64,000 nt of DNA, from NCBI RefSeq assembly GCF_027925155.1, contig NZ_BSDY01000010.1, positions 95,279 to 159,278 of the forward strand, read 5' to 3'. The notes under the pieces are model-generated. The model made no database searches and was not told where the DNA came from. It worked only from the letters and a program-made list of their open reading frames with translations. Origin of the DNA: Propionigenium maris DSM 9537 (GTDB taxonomy: Bacteria; Fusobacteriota; Fusobacteriia; Fusobacteriales; Fusobacteriaceae). This document shows, in pieces, positions 36,773-44,382 of this stretch; position 1 is the stretch's first letter; every line of letters starts with the position of its first letter. A program made the position numbers and the translations under genes.

Positions 36773-36934
36773 ATGAAAGTAAATTTGATATCTCCAAAGG
36801 GAGAAAGGATAGCCATAAGAGTAACGGGATTATTCTTCTTTAACAGGGGAAGGGTAAAGTCTATGATAGAGAATGGATATACTCTGGCAGGGGAGGAGGA
36901 TGCCAAGCTTGTATCCGACCTTAAGATATTCTAA
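36773..36934 (+). CDS. Small 53-residue protein of unknown function
   Basis: ATG at 36773 behind AAGGAGGGA, stop TAA 36932-36934. The peptide is basic at first and acidic at the end (MKVNLISPKGERIAIRVTG ... AGEEDAKLVSDLKIF) with a central FFF. It has its own strong promoter, an ideal ribosome site and a terminator, so it is very likely expressed. No family recognised; it diverges from a DeoR regulator. Confidence 0.75.
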   Translation: MKVNLISPKGERIAIRVTGLFFFNRGRVKSMIENGYTLAGEEDAKLVSDLKIF

Positions 36935-36948
36935 GGGGGAGATCTGCC

Positions 36949-36990
36949 CAACAAAAAACCTACAGCTATAAGCTGCAGGTTTTTTGTTGT
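36949..36990. terminator. Bidirectional terminator
   Basis: CAACAAAAAACCTACAGCT and AGCTGCAGGTTTTTTGTTG pair with one G-U, giving T-runs on both strands. Ends the 53-aa gene and the Gfo/Idh gene. Confidence 0.9.
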
Positions 36991-37029
36991 TAAGAGGTTT
37001 CTTCTTTCATATTAAAGGTAACGAAGAAT

Positions 37030-38016
37030 TTAGTAGAGGGTTACCTCTACCTCCTCATAGGTAAAGCCTAGCCTTCTCTTTATCTCATCTATAGTCCGGT
37101 GGAGGTTAAGAGATTTTTCATAGGTCATAACCGGGCTTTCAGTTACCCCAGAGAGTACAGCAGAGGTAAAGGCTTCTATCTCATACCCCAGCCAGAGATC
37201 CTCTGATGAGGTGTATTCCCATATCTTGCCATCCTTGGTTTTTACAGTGAACCCCTTGGCTACAGTCCATGAGGGCTGGAACTCTATTATCCCCTGGGTT
37301 CCTATTATCTTGGCCAGCTCTCCCGAGATGGAATCCATAGTGGCATAGAAGGAGGAGGTAGCCCCTCCCCTGTGTCTGCTGAGGCAGCTTACACTCCCCT
37401 CTACTCCCCACCTGTTATCCCTGGAAACAGCAAATACCTCCTCTGGAACCCCCAGGAGGTCTGTATTTAGGAAGATGTTATATATTCCGATATCATAGAG
37501 GGCTCCCCCGGCCTGCTTGGGGTTGTGTTTATGTATCTTGCTGCTTACACTTCCATAGGAAGATTCCACATGAACTATCTCTCCGATACTGCCTTTTTCA
37601 ATCTCCCTTTTTATCTCCTGGTAGACTGGGTTGAATCCCACAGTCATAGCCTCTGTAAAGAGGAGTTTTTTCTCCCTGGCTTTAGCCACCACCCTCTCCA
37701 TGTCCTCAGCCTTAAGTACAGCGGGCTTCTCACATAATACGTGTTTCCCAGCCTCAAGAGCCTTCATGGTGTAGGGAAAGTGTGTGGGATGAAAGCTCGC
37801 TACATAGATGGCATCTATCCCTTCGTCTGCAAGGAGTTCATCCACAGAAGAGTATGCTCTGTCTATATTGTATCTTTCAGCAAAATCCACAGTTTTTTCA
37901 TAGTTTCTGGCACTTACTCCTGCCAGGTTTATCTTATTGTTTTCCAGAGCTTCCTCTACGAACTGTCCGGCAATTCTCCCGGTTCCAATTATTCCAAAGT
38001 TTAATGTCTTCTTCAT
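37030..38016 (-). CDS. Gfo/Idh/MocA-family NAD(P)-dependent oxidoreductase
   Basis: 328 residues. N-terminal Rossmann fold with GIIGTGRIAGQF (about 8-19), the EKP motif in KHVLCEKPAVL (about 92-102), and the C-terminal alpha/beta domain with GGALYDIGIYN (about 170), carrying the Asp-x3-Tyr/His type catalytic region. Family members oxidise or reduce sugars, inositols or dihydrodiols; the substrate is not evident. ATG at 38016 with CGGGAGGC in front. Shares a bidirectional terminator with the small gene upstream of it. Confidence 0.9.
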   Translation of the reverse strand: MKKTLNFGIIGTGRIAGQFVEEALENNKINLAGVSARNYEKTVDFAERYNIDRAYSSVDELLADEGIDAIYVASFHPTHFPYTMKALEAGKHVLCEKPAVLKAEDMERVVAKAREKKLLFTEAMTVGFNPVYQEIKREIEKGSIGEIVHVESSYGSVSSKIHKHNPKQAGGALYDIGIYNIFLNTDLLGVPEEVFAVSRDNRWGVEGSVSCLSRHRGGATSSFYATMDSISGELAKIIGTQGIIEFQPSWTVAKGFTVKTKDGKIWEYTSSEDLWLGYEIEAFTSAVLSGVTESPVMTYEKSLNLHRTIDEIKRRLGFTYEEVEVTLY

Positions 38017-38165
38017 ATAGCCTCCCGATGTAATTATATTCTAACCTTAATATAACCTATTTTTCTCCAAAGATACATCTAAAATTCCTTATTTCAGGGA
38101 AGTTTTCGGAGGAATTTAAAAAAATATTCAGTATTACTATCTATAAGGGCGAAGGAGGTTTTTAT

Positions 38166-38681
38166 ATGTCTAAGAGATCTGTTTGTTTAATTTTAATCCT
38201 TACTATGTATCTTGGAGGGGCTGGAAGGGTATACAGTGAGACCCAGTTGAGCAACGAGGGAACTATTGCTGTGAATACAGATACCTCTGAATTGAGCAGA
38301 AGAAGGGATGAGAAGAAGAAGTATGTGGGAGAGGTAAAAAATAAGGACAGTAAGAAGAGGTATGTAGGGGATGTGGAAAATGATGAGGTAGAAAACAGGA
38401 AGAGAAGGGGAACTGAAAAGAGGTATGTTGGCCAGAATGGAGAGGAGGAGTTTTTTCAAACTCAGAAGGCTGGAACATATAAGTATGACTTTGAGAAGGA
38501 GCACGATCCCGAGGAAATACTTCCCGATGCAAGGGTAGAGTTTGGAGAGAGTGTGAAGGTGGAGGTTTCCCAGGATGCAGAGGCTATGAAGGAGGCCAAA
38601 CCCCAGATTCCAGAGTTAGAGAGGGGAAAGAGAGCTGAGATCCCCCAGGTAGAGGTATACTCCGATGAGGAGAGCAATTAA
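38166..38681 (+). CDS. Secreted protein with internal KKYVG repeats
   Basis: 171 residues. Signal peptide (MSKRSVCLILILTMYLGGAGRVYSE, cleavage probably after VYS). The mature protein is highly charged and predicted disordered, with three copies of a (K)(K/R)YVG(E/D/Q)(V/N) motif at about residues 51-58, 64-71 and 85-92. No family recognised. ATG at 38166 follows GGCGAAGGAGGT. Ended by a bidirectional terminator shared with the MATE gene. Confidence 0.75.
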   Translation: MSKRSVCLILILTMYLGGAGRVYSETQLSNEGTIAVNTDTSELSRRRDEKKKYVGEVKNKDSKKRYVGDVENDEVENRKRRGTEKRYVGQNGEEEFFQTQKAGTYKYDFEKEHDPEEILPDARVEFGESVKVEVSQDAEAMKEAKPQIPELERGKRAEIPQVEVYSDEESN

Positions 38682-38682
38682 T

Positions 38683-38716
38683 AAAAAAGGATGACCCAGT
38701 CTGGTCATCCTTTTTT
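38683..38716. terminator. Bidirectional terminator
   Basis: AAAAAAGGATGACC and GGTCATCCTTTTTT (38683-38716) form a GGATGACC/GGTCATCC stem with T-runs both ways. It touches the stop codon of the MATE gene. Confidence 0.93.
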
Positions 38717-40043
38717 AATTGTGGTTTGCACTTTTAGATTTAAATCTTCTGTAGAAGATAAGGGCAGTGATAAGGGTAATAGTCTCTGCAAAGAGAGGAG
38801 TTCCCCATACGCCATTAATTCCTAAGATGTTTGGCAGGAGGGTAAGTCCTGCAATTATGAGCCCCAATCCCCTCAGGAAGGTCAGGAGGGAAGATACACT
38901 TGGATTTTCCACAGCCTGGAAGAGGATGGCGTAGATAATGTTAAGCCCCATAAACAGTGTGGCACTGAAGAAGATAGGCATTCCCACAGCGGCCATACCT
39001 ATTAGCTCCATATCCTCCCTGTTAAAGAGCCGGATAATGGGATACTTAAACACATTTAGCAGTACAATGGTGGCTACTGCCACAAGGGCAGAGGTTAGAA
39101 AACCAAGTTTCATAGTTTCCTTTACTCTATCATGGTTACCAGCCCCGTAGTTTATACTGAGAAGAGGCTGACAGGCTTGGGATATTCCCACAAAGATCAG
39201 GTACACCAGGAAGTTGATATTCAGTATGATGCTGTAGGCAGATACAGCCAGATCTCCCCTTATCCTGAAGAGAACCAGGTTAAAGGCAAAGATGGCAATT
39301 CCCATGGAGGTATCATTGAGGAAGCTTGGAAATCCTATCCTGAAGATCCTTGTGGCGGTTTCCAGCTGAAACTTCCTCCTCTGAATTCTAAGGGTATTCC
39401 TAGGGGAGTAGAAGTGGAGGATCAGGATCAGGAAGTAAGCCACCTGAGCCAGACCAGTGGCAAGGGCGGCTCCAGCCATCCCCCATCCAAAGATAAATAT
39501 AAAAACATAATCCAGTATGATATTTATAATTCCACACACTACCATCCCTATCATTGTCAGATTGGGATTACCGTCATTTCTGATAAAGGCATTGAGGGTA
39601 TGGGGAACCAGATAAAAAAGAGTAAACTTTGAAATTATCCCCAGATAGCTCTTTACCATAGGAAAGAGGGTCTTGGTGGCTCCCAGTATCCCAGTAAGAC
39701 CGTTAATAAAGATTCCTTGAAGGAGGGTAAAGATTATTCCTATTCCCGTGGCCAGGATTACGGCGTGGGAGAAGATCTTATTCTTTCCCCTGATATTTCC
39801 CCTTCCGCTGTCGATGGCAGCGGCAGTAGCTCCCCCCATTCCCAGGAGTAAACCTGTGGAGGAGTAGAGGGTAAAGACGGGGATGGCAGTATTTAGGGCA
39901 GCAAGTCCCATACTTCCAACTCCCCTTCCAATAAATACAGTATCTATAAATATGAGAACCCCAACAGACAGTGTACCAGTAACAGATGGGATGAGGTATT
40001 TTAAAAATAAACTAGTAATGCTTTCTGTTTTCAATCTTTCCAT
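38715..40043 (-). CDS. MATE-family efflux transporter
   Basis: 442 residues and about twelve membrane helices, the usual MATE topology of two six-helix halves. N-terminal pattern LKYLIPSVTGTLSVGVLIFIDTVFIGRGVG and G-x-GAA-x-ATGLAQ in the middle are typical. Exports drugs or metabolites in exchange for Na+ or H+. The ATG at 40043 is used, 17 codons inside the longest frame, because AAAGGAG lies 9 bases upstream. Downstream of aspA on the same strand, separated by a palindrome at 40104. Confidence 0.9.
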   Translation of the reverse strand: MERLKTESITSLFLKYLIPSVTGTLSVGVLIFIDTVFIGRGVGSMGLAALNTAIPVFTLYSSTGLLLGMGGATAAAIDSGRGNIRGKNKIFSHAVILATGIGIIFTLLQGIFINGLTGILGATKTLFPMVKSYLGIISKFTLFYLVPHTLNAFIRNDGNPNLTMIGMVVCGIINIILDYVFIFIFGWGMAGAALATGLAQVAYFLILILHFYSPRNTLRIQRRKFQLETATRIFRIGFPSFLNDTSMGIAIFAFNLVLFRIRGDLAVSAYSIILNINFLVYLIFVGISQACQPLLSINYGAGNHDRVKETMKLGFLTSALVAVATIVLLNVFKYPIIRLFNREDMELIGMAAVGMPIFFSATLFMGLNIIYAILFQAVENPSVSSLLTFLRGLGLIIAGLTLLPNILGINGVWGTPLFAETITLITALIFYRRFKSKSANHN

Positions 40044-40103
40044 TGCAGATTCTCCTTTCAATTTTTCAGCTATTCTAACACAATATATACCCAAAGTAAA
40101 TAA

Positions 40104-40123
40104 GCAGATCCCTAGGGATCTGC
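40104..40123 (-). terminator. Possible aspA terminator
   Basis: GCAGATCC and GGATCTGC pair perfectly around CTAG. The following T-run on the minus strand is interrupted (TTATTTACTTT), so termination may be weak. Confidence 0.45.
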
Positions 40124-40159
40124 CTATGAAAATCTTTTAAATTCAGTTGCTAGCAGGGC

Positions 40160-41575
40160 CTATCTTCTAAGAAGAACCTTTCCCGGGATACCAGGTCTTG
40201 TCATCTCAAATGGATTCAGGATAGTTTCCACCTCTGCCTGTGTTAGAAGTCCCTTCTCCACAGTAAGTTTTGCCACTGGAACACCAGTCTTCAGCGCTTC
40301 CTTAGCTATATCCGATGAGTTCTTGTATCCAATGTGCGGTGCAAGAGCTGTGATTATTCCGATACTTCCATCTACCATATCTTTACATACCTCTCTGTTG
40401 GCTGTGATACCTTCTATACAGTTAGTGGTAAGAGTCTTAACTCCATTTGTAAGTACCTCTATAGACTGGAATAGGTTGAAGAATAGTACCGGCTCAAATA
40501 CATTTAGCTCAAGCTGTCCCGCTTCTGCAGCCTTTGTGATAGTCTGGTCGTTACCAAATACCTGGAAGGATACCTGGTTCATAACCTCTGGAATTACAGG
40601 ATTTACCTTTCCTGGCATGATAGATGATCCAGGCTGTCTCTGAGGCAGGTTGATCTCGTTGATTCCCGCCTTTGGTCCCGATGACATTAGTCTCAGGTCA
40701 TTGGACATCTTAGACAGGTTTACAGCTGCTATCTTAAGAGCTGATGACAGCCATACAAAGGAATCAAGGTTTCTTGTACCGTCTACAAGATCCTCTACCT
40801 GATGGATGTCGTAACCACTTACCTCTGCTAGGGTTCCAACGATGCTGTTTACATACTCAACATCTGCATTAAGACCAGTTCCCACAGCTGTAGCCCCCAT
40901 ATTTACAAACTTAAAGTCCTCCAGTACATACTTAATTCTTTTTATATCTCTAGCAATAGGAAGAGCGTAAGCCTTGAACTCCTGTCCCAGTCTGATAGGG
41001 ATAGCGTCCTGCAGGTGAGTTCTTCCCATCTTTATTACATCGTCAAACTCCTTAGATTTCTCCAGAAGAGCATCGTGGAGCTCCTCCAGTGCCTCAAGAA
41101 GTTTACCACTCTTCATCAGTACAGTAAGCTTTCCAGATGTAGGGATTACATCGTTTGTAGACTGACCATAGTTAACGTGGTCGTTTGGGTGGACCTTATC
41201 GTAGGCACCCTTCTCTCCCCCAAGGATCTCACCGGCTCTGTTGGCGATAACCTCATTTATATTCATGTTCATAGATGTTCCTGCTCCCCCCTGGATAGAA
41301 TCAGTTATGAACTCGTCGAAAAATTTACCCTCTAATATCTCATCACAGGCCTCTACCATGACATCTGCTATCTCCTTGGAGATCATTCCAGCCTTAAGGT
41401 TAGCCAGAGCTGCCGCCTTCTTAACAGTGGCCATTGCTCTAATGAAGTCCTCAGATATTCTGTGCCCTGTAATAGGGAAGTTCATCTTACCTCTAAGTGT
41501 CTGTGCTCCGTAGTATGCTTCCTTTGGTACTTCCACTGCCCCCAGTGAATCAGATTCAATCCTGAAATTATTCAT
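40160..41575 (-). CDS. aspA: Aspartate ammonia-lyase
   Basis: Deaminates aspartate to fumarate and ammonia, useful in amino-acid fermentation. 471 residues. The fumarase/aspartase signature is GSSIMPGKVNP (about 318-328). Aspartase-like features are IQGGAGTSMNMN, DHVNYGQSTND, LGATAVGTGLN, LRLMSSGPKAGINEINLP and GITANREVC. Fumarase C is the main alternative, but the AspA-type segments favour aspartase. ATG at 41575 behind AGGAGGGG; promoter at 41615-41643. Confidence 0.88.
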   Translation of the reverse strand: MNNFRIESDSLGAVEVPKEAYYGAQTLRGKMNFPITGHRISEDFIRAMATVKKAAALANLKAGMISKEIADVMVEACDEILEGKFFDEFITDSIQGGAGTSMNMNINEVIANRAGEILGGEKGAYDKVHPNDHVNYGQSTNDVIPTSGKLTVLMKSGKLLEALEELHDALLEKSKEFDDVIKMGRTHLQDAIPIRLGQEFKAYALPIARDIKRIKYVLEDFKFVNMGATAVGTGLNADVEYVNSIVGTLAEVSGYDIHQVEDLVDGTRNLDSFVWLSSALKIAAVNLSKMSNDLRLMSSGPKAGINEINLPQRQPGSSIMPGKVNPVIPEVMNQVSFQVFGNDQTITKAAEAGQLELNVFEPVLFFNLFQSIEVLTNGVKTLTTNCIEGITANREVCKDMVDGSIGIITALAPHIGYKNSSDIAKEALKTGVPVAKLTVEKGLLTQAEVETILNPFEMTRPGIPGKVLLRR

Positions 41576-41614
41576 TTAAACCCCTCCTATTAGTGTAACC
41601 TTTTCTTTGAAGCT

Positions 41615-41643
41615 ATCATAACAAAAGGTAATTTAAATTACAA
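41615..41643 (-). promoter_or_regulatory. Promoter of aspA
   Basis: Minus-strand TTGTAA (41643-41638), 17-base spacer, TATGAT (41620-41615), 40 bases before the start codon. Confidence 0.65.
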
Positions 41644-42213
41644 CAATAAGATAAAAATATAACATTACATATAATATATACTAAATTTACGAACTATATC
41701 ATAGGTATATTGAAAAAAATCAAGTTTTCAGGGGAGATTTTTTCTCTTGTTTAAATTCTATACTTTACAAGGCTTAAAAAGGGAACTTTATATAATTTTT
41801 GTTACGGGCTATTAACTTTAAAAAAAAAATATGCTAATATAATTTTAAGAAAGTGTATTTTAAATAAACAAAAAGTCTATAAAAGGAGGAATATCCTTGT
41901 TAAGATTCTGAGTTTGATGTGAAAAAATTACTTCTGGGAGAAGTAAATACCCCAGGGAGTTGTGAAGTATGAGAAGATCCAGTTGATAGATGAGTGTTTT
42001 TATCCCTTCTCAGTGAATATCCCTTCGCTTCCACTTTCTGTTCCAATCAGTTTATTTTTAAGACTTCATTTTTAAAGATTTTATTCAGGGTACCAATGGT
42101 ATTTTATAATTAATATGAGGATAACTATGGTAAAATAAGACCATGGAGTTTTTTAAGTGTAGATTAATAAGCTGAGGAAACTAAAATTTATTTAACACAA
42201 TTAGGAGGAAGAG
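41644..42213. other. 570-base gap before the rhodanese gene
   Basis: No convincing gene. An AAAGGAGG site at 41882 is followed by TTG and a stop after four codons. ACTTCT/AGAAGT (near 41929) can form a hairpin, and TATAAT occurs at 41838 without a well-spaced -35. The function of the gap is not visible. Confidence 0.4.
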
Positions 42214-43560
42214 ATGAAAAAGATATTTACACTGGTATTTGCAGTAGCCCTGCTGCTGGGATGCACAAGTAAGAAGGAAGAGACTGTAGACGAGAAGACT
42301 GGAATTAATTTAATAGAGGTATCCCAGTTAGCTGAGGATATGAAGAAGGATAACACTGTAGTAGTGGATGCAAGAAGCTACGATGAGTACAATGGATGGG
42401 ATATAGATGGCAGCGGAGTAGAGGGACACATCCCAGGAGCCCTAAGTGTTCCAAGATCAGCGGTGAATGAAAAGAACCTTGATGCTATCCTTAAAAGAAA
42501 GGAAGTAAGTAGCGAGGACAGTATCGTTCTCTATGGAGGAGAGGCTTCAGAGCTTGCTCAGCTTATGGAGGAGAAGGGATACAGCGTAAGCCTTCTTGAC
42601 GGTGGAGCTAAAGCCTGGGCTGAAGCAGGAAATACTCTGGATTTTCTACAAAATAAGAGTATGATAGTTCCTGTTAGCTGGGTAAAGGATCTTATGGAGG
42701 GAAAGGAAGTAAGCGACTACGACGGAAGACCAGTGAAGATAATAAATGCCGGATGGGATGAGACTGGAGAGGCTCATAAGAAGGGGCATATTCCAGGTTC
42801 ATACTGGGCTCACCTTGGGTGGGTAGAGGAGGGACCTCTATGGAACAGGGTAAGCGATGAGAAGATAAAGGCTGAGATGGAGAGAATGGGAATTACCAAG
42901 GATACTCTTCTTCTACTTTACGGAAAGGACCAGACTCCTGCAGCAAGATTTGGAATAATAGCCAGATATATGGGAGTGGAGGATGTAAGACTTATAAATG
43001 GTGGACTCAAGGCATGGGAGGCAGCTGGTTACCCAATGGAGACTGAGTATGTAGAGCCTGAAGCTGTGGAGTACTTTGGTGCAGATAAGCCTATGAACCC
43101 TAATCTGATCATAGACCTTCCAGAGGCTGTAGAATACCTTAAGGACGGAGAGAGCGACCTTGTAAGTATCAGAAGCTGGAAGGAATATAAGGGAGAGACA
43201 AGCGGTTACGACTATATTAAGGCAAGAGGAAGGATCAAAGGATCCAAGTGGGGAATGGGTGGATCTGACCCGTGGCACCTAGAGGATTACAGAGCTATGG
43301 ATGAAGCTCACATGAGACCATACACTGAGCTTGCTCAGATGTGGCAGGGGCTGAAGATAGATACTAAGCACAACCTTGCATTCTATTGTGGTACTGGATG
43401 GAGAGCAAGTGAGGTTTGGTTCTATGCTCAGGCTATGGGAGTAGACACTACCTCTATCTACGACGGTGGATGGAAGGAGTGGTCTACCACTGAGGAGACA
43501 AAGGATGCTTACCTCAGAGGGGAGCCAGAGAAGCTGAATGAGGAGAGCTTCTTAGACTAA
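42214..43560 (+). CDS. Triple-rhodanese lipoprotein (sulfurtransferase)
   Basis: 448 residues. Lipobox LLGC with Cys17 anchors it to the membrane. Three rhodanese modules follow: about 35-140 (DARSYDEY, GHIPGA), 160-280 (GHIPGSYWAHLGW, NGGLKAWEAAGYP) and 300-430. The first two have Gly where the catalytic cysteine should be (LYGGEASE, LYGKDQTP); only the third has it, Cys392 in FYCGTGWRAS. Probably moves sulfane sulfur or detoxifies cyanide/sulfide outside the cytoplasm. ATG at 42214 follows TTAGGAGGA; a terminator follows. Confidence 0.9.
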   Translation: MKKIFTLVFAVALLLGCTSKKEETVDEKTGINLIEVSQLAEDMKKDNTVVVDARSYDEYNGWDIDGSGVEGHIPGALSVPRSAVNEKNLDAILKRKEVSSEDSIVLYGGEASELAQLMEEKGYSVSLLDGGAKAWAEAGNTLDFLQNKSMIVPVSWVKDLMEGKEVSDYDGRPVKIINAGWDETGEAHKKGHIPGSYWAHLGWVEEGPLWNRVSDEKIKAEMERMGITKDTLLLLYGKDQTPAARFGIIARYMGVEDVRLINGGLKAWEAAGYPMETEYVEPEAVEYFGADKPMNPNLIIDLPEAVEYLKDGESDLVSIRSWKEYKGETSGYDYIKARGRIKGSKWGMGGSDPWHLEDYRAMDEAHMRPYTELAQMWQGLKIDTKHNLAFYCGTGWRASEVWFYAQAMGVDTTSIYDGGWKEWSTTEETKDAYLRGEPEKLNEESFLD

Positions 43561-43594
43561 AGAACTAAAGAAGATAAATAAGAGAGAATGAGTA

Positions 43595-43619
43595 GAGGCG
43601 CCTATAGGGCGCCTTTTTT
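43595..43619 (+). terminator. Terminator of the rhodanese gene
   Basis: GGCGCC (43597-43602) and GGCGCC (43608-43613) pair around TATAG, then six T. Confidence 0.9.
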
Positions 43620-43741
43620 ATATATTTATAAATCTGACCTTGCATATACTTAACGTAAATAGTCTGCAATAGTTTCTTTATGAGAAATATTAAAGATAGA
43701 ATAAGAGATTAAATTGAGTGAAAGTATAGGGGGAGGATGAG

Positions 43742-44206
43742 ATGAAGAAGGGATTTACTCTAATAGAGCTAATGGTAACTATAGCAGTAATAGGAGTTTT
43801 GGCAGCTATAGCCATTCCAAGATTTTCTAATATTACCAAGGATGCTGAGATAGCTCAGATACAGGCCAACAGAAGAAATATAGAGACAGCACTGCACATG
43901 TATCTTGTAAAGGAAGATAAAAAAGTTGAAGACTTATTTCCATATGGAACTGCATCTAATGGGGAAACTGTGGTTATGAAAGCTGGGGATCTTGAAAAGT
44001 TTATTAAAGATTACCTGGGAGGTAAAGTTCCTTTTATTCCAGTGATTAAAGTTAATGGTATTGGGACTATAAAAGATAAAGATAAGATAGAAGAAATAAT
44101 TGAGAAAGCTAACTTAAGAGGTTTTGGATGGATATTTATGAGGAGTGGAGAGGTATACCCTCTAGTTAAAGAGGAAAAGTATGGAATAAGGTTCGATGAA
44201 TTTTAG
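43742..44206 (+). CDS. Type IV pilin-like protein
   Basis: 154 residues. Class III signal: MKKG then FTLIELMVTIAVIGVLAAIAIPRF, with cleavage expected between Gly4 and Phe5 and Glu9 (mature residue 5) conserved. The rest is a short pseudopilin-type globular head without a Cys pair. ATG at 43742 behind GGGGGAGGATG. No other pilus genes are next to it, and a terminator follows, so it is a lone pilin whose assembly genes must be elsewhere. Confidence 0.88.
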   Translation: MKKGFTLIELMVTIAVIGVLAAIAIPRFSNITKDAEIAQIQANRRNIETALHMYLVKEDKKVEDLFPYGTASNGETVVMKAGDLEKFIKDYLGGKVPFIPVIKVNGIGTIKDKDKIEEIIEKANLRGFGWIFMRSGEVYPLVKEEKYGIRFDEF

Positions 44207-44267
44207 TGTAAAGAAGTGTAAAGTGTGAAAAAAAGTATGATAAAGGTGGAGTAAGTTTTAAATTGTT

Positions 44268-44289
44268 GGAGTCTTGGGGCTCCTTTTTT
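44268..44289 (+). terminator. Terminator of the pilin gene
   Basis: GGAGTC (44268-44273), loop TTGG, GGCTCC (44278-44283), then six T. Confidence 0.85.
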
Positions 44290-44301
44290 AAATAAAATTA
44301 A

Positions 44302-44330
44302 TTTCAATGGAATAAAAAATATTGTATAAT
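44302..44330 (+). promoter_or_regulatory. Promoter of gshF
   Basis: TTTCAA (44302-44307), 17-base spacer, perfect TATAAT (44325-44330), about 50 bases before the gene. Confidence 0.65.
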
Positions 44331-44382
44331 ACAATTAAATTTGAAGGTGATAAATTATTAACATAGATCTAGGAGGAATGTG

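Noticed and set aside
40160..41575. Fumarase C instead of aspartase
   Set aside because: Both share the signature loop, but GITANREVC, LRLMSSGPKAGINEINLP and IQGGAGTSMNMN favour aspartate ammonia-lyase. Fumarase activity is not formally excluded.
41880..41990. Tiny leader ORFs after AAAGGAGG
   Set aside because: The TTG frame stops after four codons and the GTG frame of 17 codons lies too far from the ribosome site; no terminator or gene makes an attenuator plausible.
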